From contig JAEDMB010000063.1 of the NCBI GenBank assembly GCA_016303235.1, forward strand, positions 1 through 10,233: a stretch of 10,233 nucleotides of DNA, given 5' to 3'. The translations under genes and the position numbers were made by a program. Numbering within the stretch: position 1 is the stretch's first letter; each line of letters begins with the position of its first letter. Of the stretch, positions 1-6,842 are shown in pieces. Below the pieces are notes generated by a model. That model was not told the DNA's origin. It worked only from the letters and a program-made list of their open reading frames with translations, and made no database searches. Source of the DNA: Oscillospiraceae bacterium (lineage in GTDB: Bacteria; Bacillota; Clostridia; Oscillospirales; Ruminococcaceae).

Positions 1-1005
1 GTATCGTTTTTTATGCTTGAATTTATCGGCTATATAACAGATGTCAGAAAAGAAAAAATATTTGCCGAAAAGAATTATCTTTCATTTGCACTCTACATAC
101 TTTTCTTTCCGAGATTTATAATGGGTGCAGTGATTTCATATCAGGATTTCTATATATTTTCAAAGCGTTCAAGAATAAATTTATCAATACTGGGCAGAGG
201 AATTATAACTTTTATAAAAGGTCTTTCAAAAAATATCATAATAGGCGGTTATTTATATCCGCTGTGGAATACAGTAAAAAACATTGAACCCGAAAAGCTT
301 TCCGCACTTTCTGCACTTTTAGGAATATCCGCATTTATTTTCAGCTTTTACTTCTGCCTTTCCGGAATACTTGACATGTCTGCCGGAATATCATGCTGTT
401 TCGGATACAAGCTTCCGTCCGATTTTGACCACCCGTTTTTTACTTCCGGATTATCTGATTTTCTTTCAAGATGGCATATAAATACGGTCAAATGGTTCAG
501 AGAATACGTTTTCAACCCTCTTAGAAAAATCTCCGGAACTCTTGCATCAGTTTCGGCATGGGCATTAATAGGCTTATGGTATGAGCTTTCATGGAACAAG
601 CTTATATGGGGAATAATACTCGGTCTTGCACTTTCTTTTGAAAGATTTACAAAGTGCAGAAATATAATATATACTTTTGCAATATCTCTGATAAGCTGGA
701 TTTTCTTTTCACAGTCATCAGTTAAAGATTCTTTAATATTTATAAAGGCTCTGCTTGGCGGAAATCATGGCTTTGCGGATTCACTTTCTTTCTATCTGCT
801 TAAATCATATATAGTAATTCTTCTGATTGCAGTATATATTTCAACAGACCTTTTTAAAAATCTTACTGAAAAAATAAAAGACAATGAATACCTTTCAATC
901 CCCGTCGGAGCTGTTATGCCCTTTGCTGATATTATTCTGCTTGTCATAAGCATTTCGGCAATAGTATCGGGCGGAAGTCATTCACTTTCTTCAATGTTCG
1001 GATAG
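1..1005 (+). CDS. MBOAT family membrane O-acyltransferase (AlgI/DltB-like), 5' end cut off by the window
   Basis: The frame is open to base 1 and reads VSFFMLEFIGYITDV, matching the 'ISFF...sY.iDv' segment in the middle of AlgI/DltB proteins. The ATG at 13 is therefore internal and the N-terminal part lies outside the window. Next come the family segments FALYILFFPRFIMG and SRWHINTVKWFREYVFNPLR, where the RWH histidine is kept, and many hydrophobic helices. MBOAT proteins carry an acyl (often acetyl) group across the membrane to an exported polymer, working with a periplasmic or extracellular SGNH/AlgX-like partner; the next gene encodes such a partner. The odd point is GLWYELSWNKLIWG: the family motif is GLWHG..W..IWG, and the active-site His is Tyr here (codon 580-582). 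The family call is secure. The substrate is unknown and activity is doubtful. The stop codon overlaps the ribosome site of the next gene. Confidence 0.88.
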   Translation, partial: VSFFMLEFIGYITDVRKEKIFAEKNYLSFALYILFFPRFIMGAVISYQDFYIFSKRSRINLSILGRGIITFIKGLSKNIIIGGYLYPLWNTVKNIEPEKLSALSALLGISAFIFSFYFCLSGILDMSAGISCCFGYKLPSDFDHPFFTSGLSDFLSRWHINTVKWFREYVFNPLRKISGTLASVSAWALIGLWYELSWNKLIWGIILGLALSFERFTKCRNIIYTFAISLISWIFFSQSSVKDSLIFIKALLGGNHGFADSLSFYLLKSYIVILLIAVYISTDLFKNLTEKIKDNEYLSIPVGAVMPFADIILLVISISAIVSGGSHSLSSMFG

Positions 1006-1016
1006 GAGTGAAAAAT

Positions 1017-2144
1017 ATGAAAGAATTCAGAAAAAAATTTTCAGCAGTCCTTGTAATGTTTCTGCTGATTTTTATGCTTTTGTATACGCTTTTCCGTGAA
1101 AAGGGTGAAATATCATTTCAGGAGAACCGTTCTCTTGCGCAATTTCCGAAATTCAATATTTCGGAGATTTTAAACGGAAAATATTCGCTTGATATTATTG
1201 ATTTTTTTTCAGACCAGATTGCCGGCAGAAGCAAATTTATGAAAATATATTCCGATATATCTGCTGGAAATATCGAAAGCAAGGTTAACGGTGTATTCGT
1301 AAACGACAATATGCTTTTGAACGGAAATATAAATACATCTGATATAAGCGATACCGTTGCGGAAAAAATAAACAGCTTTGCGGAAAAATATAACTCCTCT
1401 TTTTATTTTATAGCTGTACCTTCATCAGACGGCATTTACAGCAATCTTCTGCCCGAATATATACCCTCTGACTTTCAGTCAGAACAGATTCAGAATTTCT
1501 ATAATAAACTAAATCCTGAAATCCGTAAAATAAATGCTTTCAATATTCTTAAAAATTTCAGCGATGATTACATATATTACAGAACCGATACAAAATGGAC
1601 GGCATACGGTGCTTACTGCGTCTACCGTACAGCAATACAAAAACTTGGATTTATTCCTGTTGCATACGATAAATTCACGATAGAACATATCACTTCTGAA
1701 TTTAAAGGAAATCTTTATAACAGAACTCTTTACGAAATGCCGAAAAATGACTTTATAGACCTATATTACAGCGACAGCATTAACATACAGAGCATTACGG
1801 CATATAATCAGAATTTAAGTGAATCTCTCCGTGTTCTGTATGACAAATCATTTCTTAATTCAAAATATATGTATGATATATATCTTGGCGAAAATGTTCC
1901 CGCACTAAAAATTAAAACAGGTGTAAACAATAACAAAAAGCTTATGGTCATAAAGGACAGCTATGCAGACTGCTTTATTCCCTTTCTTACTCAGCATTAC
2001 AGCGAAATTACTGTAATATCCGTTGATTTCCCCGATTTCAGATTTACTGATTATTTCAATATAAACGGCTATGAACAGATAATATTTGTATGTGGTGCTG
2101 AAAATCTTCTGAACCCCGATATTATGAATATACTTGACCATTAA
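1017..2144 (+). CDS. DHHW/AlgX-like extracytoplasmic protein, partner of the MBOAT protein
   Basis: This protein has 375 residues with one N-terminal membrane anchor (about residues 8-26, FSAVLVMFLLIFMLLYTLF) and an exported domain. The sequence FQENRSLAQFPKF after the anchor and the string YYRTDTKWTAYGAY are typical of the DHHW family, which is related to AlgJ/AlgX SGNH-type acetyltransferases. The likely nucleophile Ser315 sits in VIKDSYADCF, also as in the family. In DHHW/AlgX proteins the motif is DHHW or DTHW. Here it is D191-T192-K193-W194, so the catalytic-type His is Lys (codon 1593-1595) while Asp and Ser remain. I chose ATG 1017 because AGGAG at 1004-1008 lies 8 nt before it; a GTG at 1008 would overlap that site. 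The gene is translationally coupled to the MBOAT gene. The family is clear; the reaction is inferred. Confidence 0.85.
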   Translation: MKEFRKKFSAVLVMFLLIFMLLYTLFREKGEISFQENRSLAQFPKFNISEILNGKYSLDIIDFFSDQIAGRSKFMKIYSDISAGNIESKVNGVFVNDNMLLNGNINTSDISDTVAEKINSFAEKYNSSFYFIAVPSSDGIYSNLLPEYIPSDFQSEQIQNFYNKLNPEIRKINAFNILKNFSDDYIYYRTDTKWTAYGAYCVYRTAIQKLGFIPVAYDKFTIEHITSEFKGNLYNRTLYEMPKNDFIDLYYSDSINIQSITAYNQNLSESLRVLYDKSFLNSKYMYDIYLGENVPALKIKTGVNNNKKLMVIKDSYADCFIPFLTQHYSEITVISVDFPDFRFTDYFNINGYEQIIFVCGAENLLNPDIMNILDH

Positions 2145-2157
2145 AAAGTTTTTTTGT

Positions 2158-2212
2158 ATCAGGTTGACTTTCCATAAAAAATATATTAAAATATAATATA
2201 GCCTGATTTTTT
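2158..2212 (+). promoter_or_regulatory. Promoter candidate enclosed in an inverted repeat upstream of the carboxypeptidase gene
   Basis: TTGACT (2164-2169) is followed after 17 nt by TAAAAT (2187-2192); a perfect TATAAT at 2192-2197 lies 22 nt away, too far for the same -35. ATCAGG (2158-2163) and CCTGAT (2202-2207) are perfect complements flanking these elements, and a run of T (2207-2212) follows. The same bases could therefore be a weak large-loop terminator for the upstream pair, an operator, or both. The promoter reading is moderate and the hairpin reading weak, since the loop is 38 nt and AT-rich. Confidence 0.4.
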
Positions 2213-2243
2213 AGATTACTATGAAAGGATTGCCCTGTCTGAA

Positions 2244-3308
2244 ATGGAAAAGAAAAAAAGAAGAAAAGGCAGACTGAAAGTTAAAAATATATTCTTTACT
2301 CTTTTAATACTTGGACTTATAATATGGATTTTATGTGATTCCTGCAATGAAAAAGTTCCGGCAGACAATAATATGACTGTTCAGAAATCAGTCGTCCAGC
2401 AGACTGCAACATCTGCTGTCACTGAATCTGCAATAATTACAACTACTACAACAGTAACCGAACCTCCCGTTAAAGCAGAATATCCCTCACTTTCGGCAAA
2501 TGCCCTGCAGTTTGATGAAAATATTATCACTTCCCCATATGGTATTCTTATCGACAACAGCACAAATGAAATAATTGCATATAAAAATTATGATGCAAAA
2601 ATATATCCGGCATCTCTTACAAAAATAATGACACTGATAGTAGCTGTTGAAAATGTAAAGGATTTCAATGATACACAGCTAATCACTGCCGATATGATTG
2701 ACCCTATGATTGAACAGGACGCAACAAGAGCCGGATTTGTTGCCGGAGAATCCCCGACTGTCACAGATTTGCTTTATGGTCTTATTCTCCCCTCCGGTGC
2801 TGATGCAAGCATAGCAATTGCAGAATACGTTGCAGGTTCGGAACAGGCTTTTGTTGACATGATGAATAAAAAATGCTCCGAACTCGGTCTGAAATCAACT
2901 CACTTTACAAACTGCATAGGACTTCACCACCCGAGCCATTACAGCACTGTTCAGGATATGGCTGTTATACTCCGCTATGCCGTTCAGAATGATTTGTGCC
3001 GTGAAATACTTTCAACATATCAGTACACAACATCTCCGTCAGAATACAATCCCGAGGGAATAGACCTTACAAGCACTATGTTTCAGCGTATGTCAGGCGA
3101 TGAAATGACCGGAGTCACCGTATTGGGAGGAAAAACCGGCTATACTGACGAAGCAGGTCAGTGTCTTGCAAGCTTTGCTGAAATCAACGGAAAAGAATAT
3201 ACTATGGTTATGGCTGACAATCCCTCAAAATGGTATGTAATTTATGATACTCTGAGTGCTTACAGCATATATGGCTACGGCGGTGAAGCATATATTCCTC
3301 CGCAGTAA
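2244..3308 (+). CDS. Membrane-anchored D-alanyl-D-alanine carboxypeptidase (peptidase S11, DacF-like)
   Basis: This family removes the terminal D-Ala from peptidoglycan pentapeptides outside the membrane. The protein has 354 residues: a very basic start (KKKRRKGR), one membrane helix at about 18-32, a Ser/Thr/Pro-rich linker to about residue 78, then the S11 domain. The active-site motif SLTK is at 124-127 inside YPASLTKIMT, and KTG is at 297-299 in GGKTGYTDEAG. The second motif, normally SxN (SGN), is SGA at 184-186, so the conserved Asn is Ala. I have the impression that SGAD occurs in other Clostridia, so this may be a tolerated variant. GAAAGGA (2223-2229) is the only ribosome site and lies about 14 nt from ATG 2244, rather far. 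An in-frame CTG at 2235 is closer but a rare start. The next gene follows by 16 nt, so the two are probably one operon. Unlike typical S11 enzymes it has an uncleaved N-terminal anchor rather than a C-terminal amphipathic one. Confidence 0.9.
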   Translation: MEKKKRRKGRLKVKNIFFTLLILGLIIWILCDSCNEKVPADNNMTVQKSVVQQTATSAVTESAIITTTTTVTEPPVKAEYPSLSANALQFDENIITSPYGILIDNSTNEIIAYKNYDAKIYPASLTKIMTLIVAVENVKDFNDTQLITADMIDPMIEQDATRAGFVAGESPTVTDLLYGLILPSGADASIAIAEYVAGSEQAFVDMMNKKCSELGLKSTHFTNCIGLHHPSHYSTVQDMAVILRYAVQNDLCREILSTYQYTTSPSEYNPEGIDLTSTMFQRMSGDEMTGVTVLGGKTGYTDEAGQCLASFAEINGKEYTMVMADNPSKWYVIYDTLSAYSIYGYGGEAYIPPQ

Positions 3309-3324
3309 TAAGGAAGATAATAAT

Positions 3325-4368
3325 ATGAAAAAGATAACACAGATAATAAAATCAACCGAGAATTTTTTCGTAAAAAATAAAAAAATTTTTTTCAGAATAT
3401 CAATATATGCCGGTGCTGTTGTTTTAATATTGGCATCGGATTCCATAAAAAGAAAAGCAACGGCAGACAAGATTGTTCTTCAGAAAAATATTGTCGGAAA
3501 TTTTAAAAATTTCTCCGGCACTGATGATACGACAACAGAAAATATTCCACAGCAGACTACTACTGATGTTCCTGATTCCCCGCTTTCAGAAAATACAGAC
3601 ATAAAAATTTCCGGATATAATAATATTTCACTTGTGGATTCCGAAAATATCGGAACAGGTTCGCTTGCTGTAATAAATTCACAGTATGCACCTGAAAATT
3701 TCTATACAGGTCTTTATTCAGCAGAATCAGATGACGAAATATATTTTCAGAATTCTCCCTCGCTTATTTCCGAAAGCGTTCTTCCTCACTTAAAAGATAT
3801 GATTAATGATTATAGATATAATACAGAAAAAGATAATATAATCATATACAATACAACTGATGAATACGGCGAAGATAATCTTTATACGGAAAACTATCCC
3901 GAATCAGTTTCCGGATATTCTTTCGATATTGCAATAAATTCTTCATACGGTGAAACTATTGAATATGACGGTATGGACACTGAAGGCTGGATTTCAGAAA
4001 ACTGTCAGAATTACGGCTTTGTTACAAGATACCCTCAGGACAAGGAGGATATAACAGGCTTTGAATATTCCCCGTATCATTTCCGGTATGTCGGTATTCC
4101 CCACGCTTTTATAATGAAGGAAAAAAATCTCTGCCTTGAAGAATATGCCGAATACATCAAGGAATTTACTTTTGATAATCCGCTTGAATATACTGTGAAT
4201 GATACAGAATATTTTATATACTATTCAAAGGCAACTGTTCCCTCAACAACGGTATATATTCCCGAAAACTGCGAAAGCTATGATATTTCCGGAAACAATT
4301 ATGACGGCTATATTATATCATACTGTTCCGGAACTTCTTCTGCCCCTGAAATTCCAGAGGAGAATTAA
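3325..4368 (+). CDS. Membrane-anchored VanY-type (peptidase M15) protein, predicted catalytically inactive
   Basis: The 347-residue protein has a basic start, one membrane helix at about 24-38 (SIYAGAVVLILASD), a long polar linker rich in Thr, Ser, Asp and Glu, and a C-terminal domain resembling VanY/DacY D,D-carboxypeptidases. The best match is the C-terminal block: NYGFVTRYPQDKEDITGF, then SPYHFRYVGIPHA and CLEEYAEYI, against the family pattern 'yGFi.RYP..k..TGi.yEPWHfRYVG' followed by 'cLEEYl'. The zinc site is degraded. SEHQTGLAVDI of the family is PESVSGYSFDI here, so the zinc His is Ser194 while Asp201 is kept. EPWH is SPYH, so the catalytic Glu is Ser249 while His252 is kept. It may bind stem peptides without cleaving them, or regulate the carboxypeptidase encoded just upstream. 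ATG 3325 is chosen because AGGAAG (3311-3316) lies 8 nt before it; an earlier in-frame ATG at 3256 lies inside the upstream gene. Its 3' end overlaps ylbJ tail to tail. Confidence 0.75.
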   Translation: MKKITQIIKSTENFFVKNKKIFFRISIYAGAVVLILASDSIKRKATADKIVLQKNIVGNFKNFSGTDDTTTENIPQQTTTDVPDSPLSENTDIKISGYNNISLVDSENIGTGSLAVINSQYAPENFYTGLYSAESDDEIYFQNSPSLISESVLPHLKDMINDYRYNTEKDNIIIYNTTDEYGEDNLYTENYPESVSGYSFDIAINSSYGETIEYDGMDTEGWISENCQNYGFVTRYPQDKEDITGFEYSPYHFRYVGIPHAFIMKEKNLCLEEYAEYIKEFTFDNPLEYTVNDTEYFIYYSKATVPSTTVYIPENCESYDISGNNYDGYIISYCSGTSSAPEIPEEN

Positions 4369-5364
4369 TATCATAATTATAAGCATAAAGGACGGAATTG
4401 GTGTCGGCGAGCTGTAAATTCTGTAATCTATATCTGATACGCTTATTGTCTGGCCTTTAAGCATAAACGGCATTATTATACGGCATACCATACCGCTTAA
4501 AACTGCACATGCAATTCTTATCAGAATAAAAGGAGCTATACTAAGCGATTTATTTATAACTGTTTTTATCTGAAGTATAACGCATACTCCACCGAATGAT
4601 ACTGCTGAACATACGAAAGGCAGAAGTGTATAATTATTTCTTTCAAGCGTTCCCAGATTTGTAACTTCAAGCAGACTTTCTGTCATGTTTTTTACTGTTC
4701 TGAAATCCGTTCCGGAAATGTGTGAAATTATTTCTGAAATAAATTCCGTAATTCCCGAACCGCTCAGAATACATGTAAATACCGAAAAGAACATTATCAT
4801 TATGCAGATTTTAAAAATATTCCGTCCTCCCGATATTACCGAATTAACGAGCATTTCGGAATTAAAATAAATATTCTGCTTTGATACTGTTCTTTTTTCC
4901 TTTTTCTCCGCAATAAGAATTACTGCAAGTACAAGAAGATTGACTGATACTGTTGAAACAAAAATAATTATTCCGGCTGAACTGCCTTTGAATAAAATAT
5001 CAGAAACACAGCCGAAAATAAATGATGTTCCTGCTCCGAAACAGACGGAAATATATAATTCCGCCTGTTTTTTTGTTATGTTTTTTCTTTCAAATTCTTC
5101 CGAAATCATTCCCGCACCAACCGGATAGCCCGCAAACATGCTTAAAACAAATATTCTGACAATACTTCCCTGCCCCATTATTCCGCTTTTTATAAGTATT
5201 CCGGAAAATGTCATCATTGCAAATAGTGACGGTATTATTACATAAATACAGCGTTCAAGAGCCTTTGAAACGTATTCTCCTATGCAGTGCGTATTGAATA
5301 TTATAAACAATGTACAATAAATGCATATCAGAAAAAGAAATATATTTTTCAGAATTTTTTTCAT
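4318..5364 (-). CDS. ylbJ: Sporulation integral membrane protein YlbJ
   Basis: This is a polytopic membrane protein of 348 residues with about eight hydrophobic helices. Near the N-terminus it has CIYVIIPSLFAMMTFSGILI, then FAGYPVGAGMISEEFE, ITKKQAELYISVCFGAG and FIFGCVSD. These fit the YlbJ pattern (PSL.PF..l.ell; GYP.GAk; lt..ea..l....n..gP.fi.G.V). In Bacillus subtilis ylbJ belongs to the mother-cell sigma-E regulon and is needed for normal spores; its transported substrate is not established. The start is placed at ATG 5364 because GGTGA on the minus strand (5370-5374) precedes it. Upstream in-frame ATGs at 5370 and 5385 have no usable ribosome site. It is divergent from yqfC-yqfD, which also belong to sporulation families. 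Its last 51 bp overlap the VanY-like gene on the other strand, leaving no room for a private terminator. It is shorter than the roughly 400 residues of the Bacillus protein. Confidence 0.85.
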   Translation of the reverse strand: MKKILKNIFLFLICIYCTLFIIFNTHCIGEYVSKALERCIYVIIPSLFAMMTFSGILIKSGIMGQGSIVRIFVLSMFAGYPVGAGMISEEFERKNITKKQAELYISVCFGAGTSFIFGCVSDILFKGSSAGIIIFVSTVSVNLLVLAVILIAEKKEKRTVSKQNIYFNSEMLVNSVISGGRNIFKICIMIMFFSVFTCILSGSGITEFISEIISHISGTDFRTVKNMTESLLEVTNLGTLERNNYTLLPFVCSAVSFGGVCVILQIKTVINKSLSIAPFILIRIACAVLSGMVCRIIMPFMLKGQTISVSDIDYRIYSSPTPIPSFMLIIMILILLWNFRGRRSSGTV

Positions 5365-5390
5365 ATTCATCACCGTTAAAATCATATTAT
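5362..5390 (+). promoter_or_regulatory. Sigma-E-like promoter candidate for yqfC-yqfD
   Basis: CATATT (5362-5367) is followed after 15 nt by CATATTAT (5383-5390). The mother-cell sigma-E consensus in Bacillus is roughly an ATATT -35 element, 14-15 nt, then CATACAnT. The predicted transcript would start near 5397, just ahead of yqfC. The -10 element matches at six of the seven specified positions. In AT-rich DNA such matches occur by chance, so this rests mainly on position and the sporulation genes it would serve. Confidence 0.4.
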
Positions 5391-5427
5391 TAAACAGTAA
5401 AATTTATTCTGATTCGGAGTGATTTTT

Positions 5428-5658
5428 TTGACGGTGGATAAGTCATCAATACATATTACCGGAAATAATGAGATTTTTCTCGAAAACTGCCGGAGAATTG
5501 AGGAATACAACGAGGTTTTTATAAAAGTCAAAACGAAAAGGCTTTACGTTGAAGTATGGGGAAATGACCTCAGAGCTTTCGATTTCAAAACGGATTCCCT
5601 TATTATAAGAGGCAGAATATCCCGAATAGAACTTATTGAAAAAGGTGAAAAATCTTGA
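5428..5658 (+). CDS. yqfC: Sporulation protein YqfC (YabP/YqfC family)
   Basis: This small protein of 76 residues is a single YabP/YqfC domain: SIHITGNNEIFLENCRRI, then EYNEVFIKVKTKRLYVEV and LIIRGRISRIEL. It matches the family pattern of a short beta-rich fold with 'i.GN..i.iEN...i.ey....i.vkt' followed by 'G.i..i.' at the end. In Bacillus subtilis yqfC and yqfD are adjacent and sigma-E controlled; the role of YqfC is unknown. I place the start at TTG 5428, with GGAG (5416-5419) 8 nt upstream. A GTG at 5419 would overlap that site, and a GTG at 5434 is a second possibility. It overlaps the next gene by 4 bp (TTGA), so the two are translationally coupled. Confidence 0.85.
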   Translation: MTVDKSSIHITGNNEIFLENCRRIEEYNEVFIKVKTKRLYVEVWGNDLRAFDFKTDSLIIRGRISRIELIEKGEKS

Positions 5659-6818
5659 AAAATCAGATTAAAGGCTGTATAAAGTTCAGTGTCAGCGGAA
5701 AAAATCTTTACAGATTTATAAATACTCTACGTAATCAGAGACTTAACTGTTCAAATCAGTACTGCAAAAATGATGTTTATTACGGAGAAGTATCAGTTAA
5801 TGATTTTGAAACCGTCAGAGAGCTTGCCGAAAAATATAATATGACACTTGATTTCTATGAATACGAAACGGCAAGGAAAAAAGTATACAGATACCGTCAC
5901 CGCTATGGAATAATTATCGGAATAGTTCTCACTCTGATTTCTGTTATTTATTTTTCAAATACAGTTATGACTATTGAAATTATCGGCAATCAGAAAGTAA
6001 GCGACAGTATGATTATTGCGATGCTTGAAGATATGGGAGTCAAAAAAGGTACATTTATAAGCAGTATTGACTTTTCATCATGCGAAAGAAAATTACGAAT
6101 GAGAAATACTGATATATCGTGGGTTGGTATCCGTCACACCGGAAACCGCCTTGTCGTTGAAATGACTGAAATAGTTCCCGCTCCCGAAATAGAAAATAAA
6201 AAAATGCCATGCAATATAATTTCAACGCAAAATGCACAGATTACTGCAATGTCAATATATAACGGTCAGATTATGCGTGGAGTTGGTGACTGCGTCCGAA
6301 AAGGTGATGTAATTGTCAGCGGAGTTGCAAGCGATAACAATGGACATATAAATTTAAGACATTCTTTCGGTACGGTTACGGCAATTTATGAGGATACAAT
6401 CAATATACATCAGGATTTCTGTGAAGTTATATCAGAAAAAACAGGCAGAACATACAGGGAAAAATATATCAATCTTTTCAATTTTAAAATTCCGCTGTTT
6501 ACAGGAAAAAGTAATTTTTCTGATTATAATTCCGAAAAATTTTCCTTTCCGGTTTTTATTTTCGGGAAAAAGCTACCTATAAGTATTGATAAAAATATTC
6601 TTTCAGAAATAAAACAGACCGAAAAAATATACACTCCGGACGAGGCAAGGGCAGTTATTGAGGAAAAAATCTTTATATACGAAAAAAATTTTCTTTCCGG
6701 TTCAAAAATTCTCGAATCAACTCTTGAATATTCACAGACGGAAACCGGTCTTGACTGCACTGTAAAGTATACTATCGAAGGTGAAATAGGTATTCAGAAA
6801 GATATATGGGCGAAATAA
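5655..6818 (+). CDS. yqfD: Sporulation protein YqfD
   Basis: The 387-residue protein has an N-terminal cytosolic part of about 90 residues, one membrane helix (YGIIIGIVLTLISVIYFSN, about 93-111) and an extracytoplasmic part beginning TIEIIGNQKVSDSMI, which resembles the POTRA-like start of YqfD and FtsQ-type proteins. The strings ISWVGIRHTGNRLVVEMTE and GDVIVSG are typical of YqfD. Deletion of yqfD affects sporulation in Bacillus, but its biochemical role is not known. The TTG start at 5655 overlaps the yqfC stop and has AGGTG (5643-5647) 7 nt upstream. In Bacillus, phoH and ybeY follow yqfD. Here a gene-poor stretch follows instead, so that association is broken. No T-tract terminator is visible on this strand after the stop; the hairpin at 6821-6842 has its T-tract on the other strand. 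Confidence 0.9.
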   Translation: MKNQIKGCIKFSVSGKNLYRFINTLRNQRLNCSNQYCKNDVYYGEVSVNDFETVRELAEKYNMTLDFYEYETARKKVYRYRHRYGIIIGIVLTLISVIYFSNTVMTIEIIGNQKVSDSMIIAMLEDMGVKKGTFISSIDFSSCERKLRMRNTDISWVGIRHTGNRLVVEMTEIVPAPEIENKKMPCNIISTQNAQITAMSIYNGQIMRGVGDCVRKGDVIVSGVASDNNGHINLRHSFGTVTAIYEDTINIHQDFCEVISEKTGRTYREKYINLFNFKIPLFTGKSNFSDYNSEKFSFPVFIFGKKLPISIDKNILSEIKQTEKIYTPDEARAVIEEKIFIYEKNFLSGSKILESTLEYSQTETGLDCTVKYTIEGEIGIQKDIWAK

Positions 6819-6842
6819 AAGGCAGAGCCTACTGACTCTGCC
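6813..6842 (-). terminator. Rho-independent terminator of the minus-strand RNA unit
   Basis: On the minus strand GGCAGAG pairs perfectly with CTCTGCC (7 bp, 8-nt loop, bases 6821-6842) and is followed directly by TTTTATTT (6820 down to 6813). The T-tract lies only on the minus-strand side and runs into the end of yqfD. This hairpin therefore ends transcription coming from 7466, rather than yqfD transcription. Confidence 0.8.

Noticed and set aside
1008..1016. GTG at 1008 as start of the DHHW gene.
   Set aside because: It would overlap its own ribosome site AGGAG (1004-1008); ATG 1017 has correct spacing.
3256..3324. Upstream ATG at 3256 as start of the VanY-like gene.
   Set aside because: It lies inside the carboxypeptidase gene without a ribosome site; ATG 3325 has AGGAAG at the right distance.
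6821..6842. Hairpin taken as the terminator of yqfD on the plus strand.
   Set aside because: On the plus strand it is followed by GTTCACTG, not a T-run. The T-tract is on the minus side, so it belongs to the minus-strand unit.
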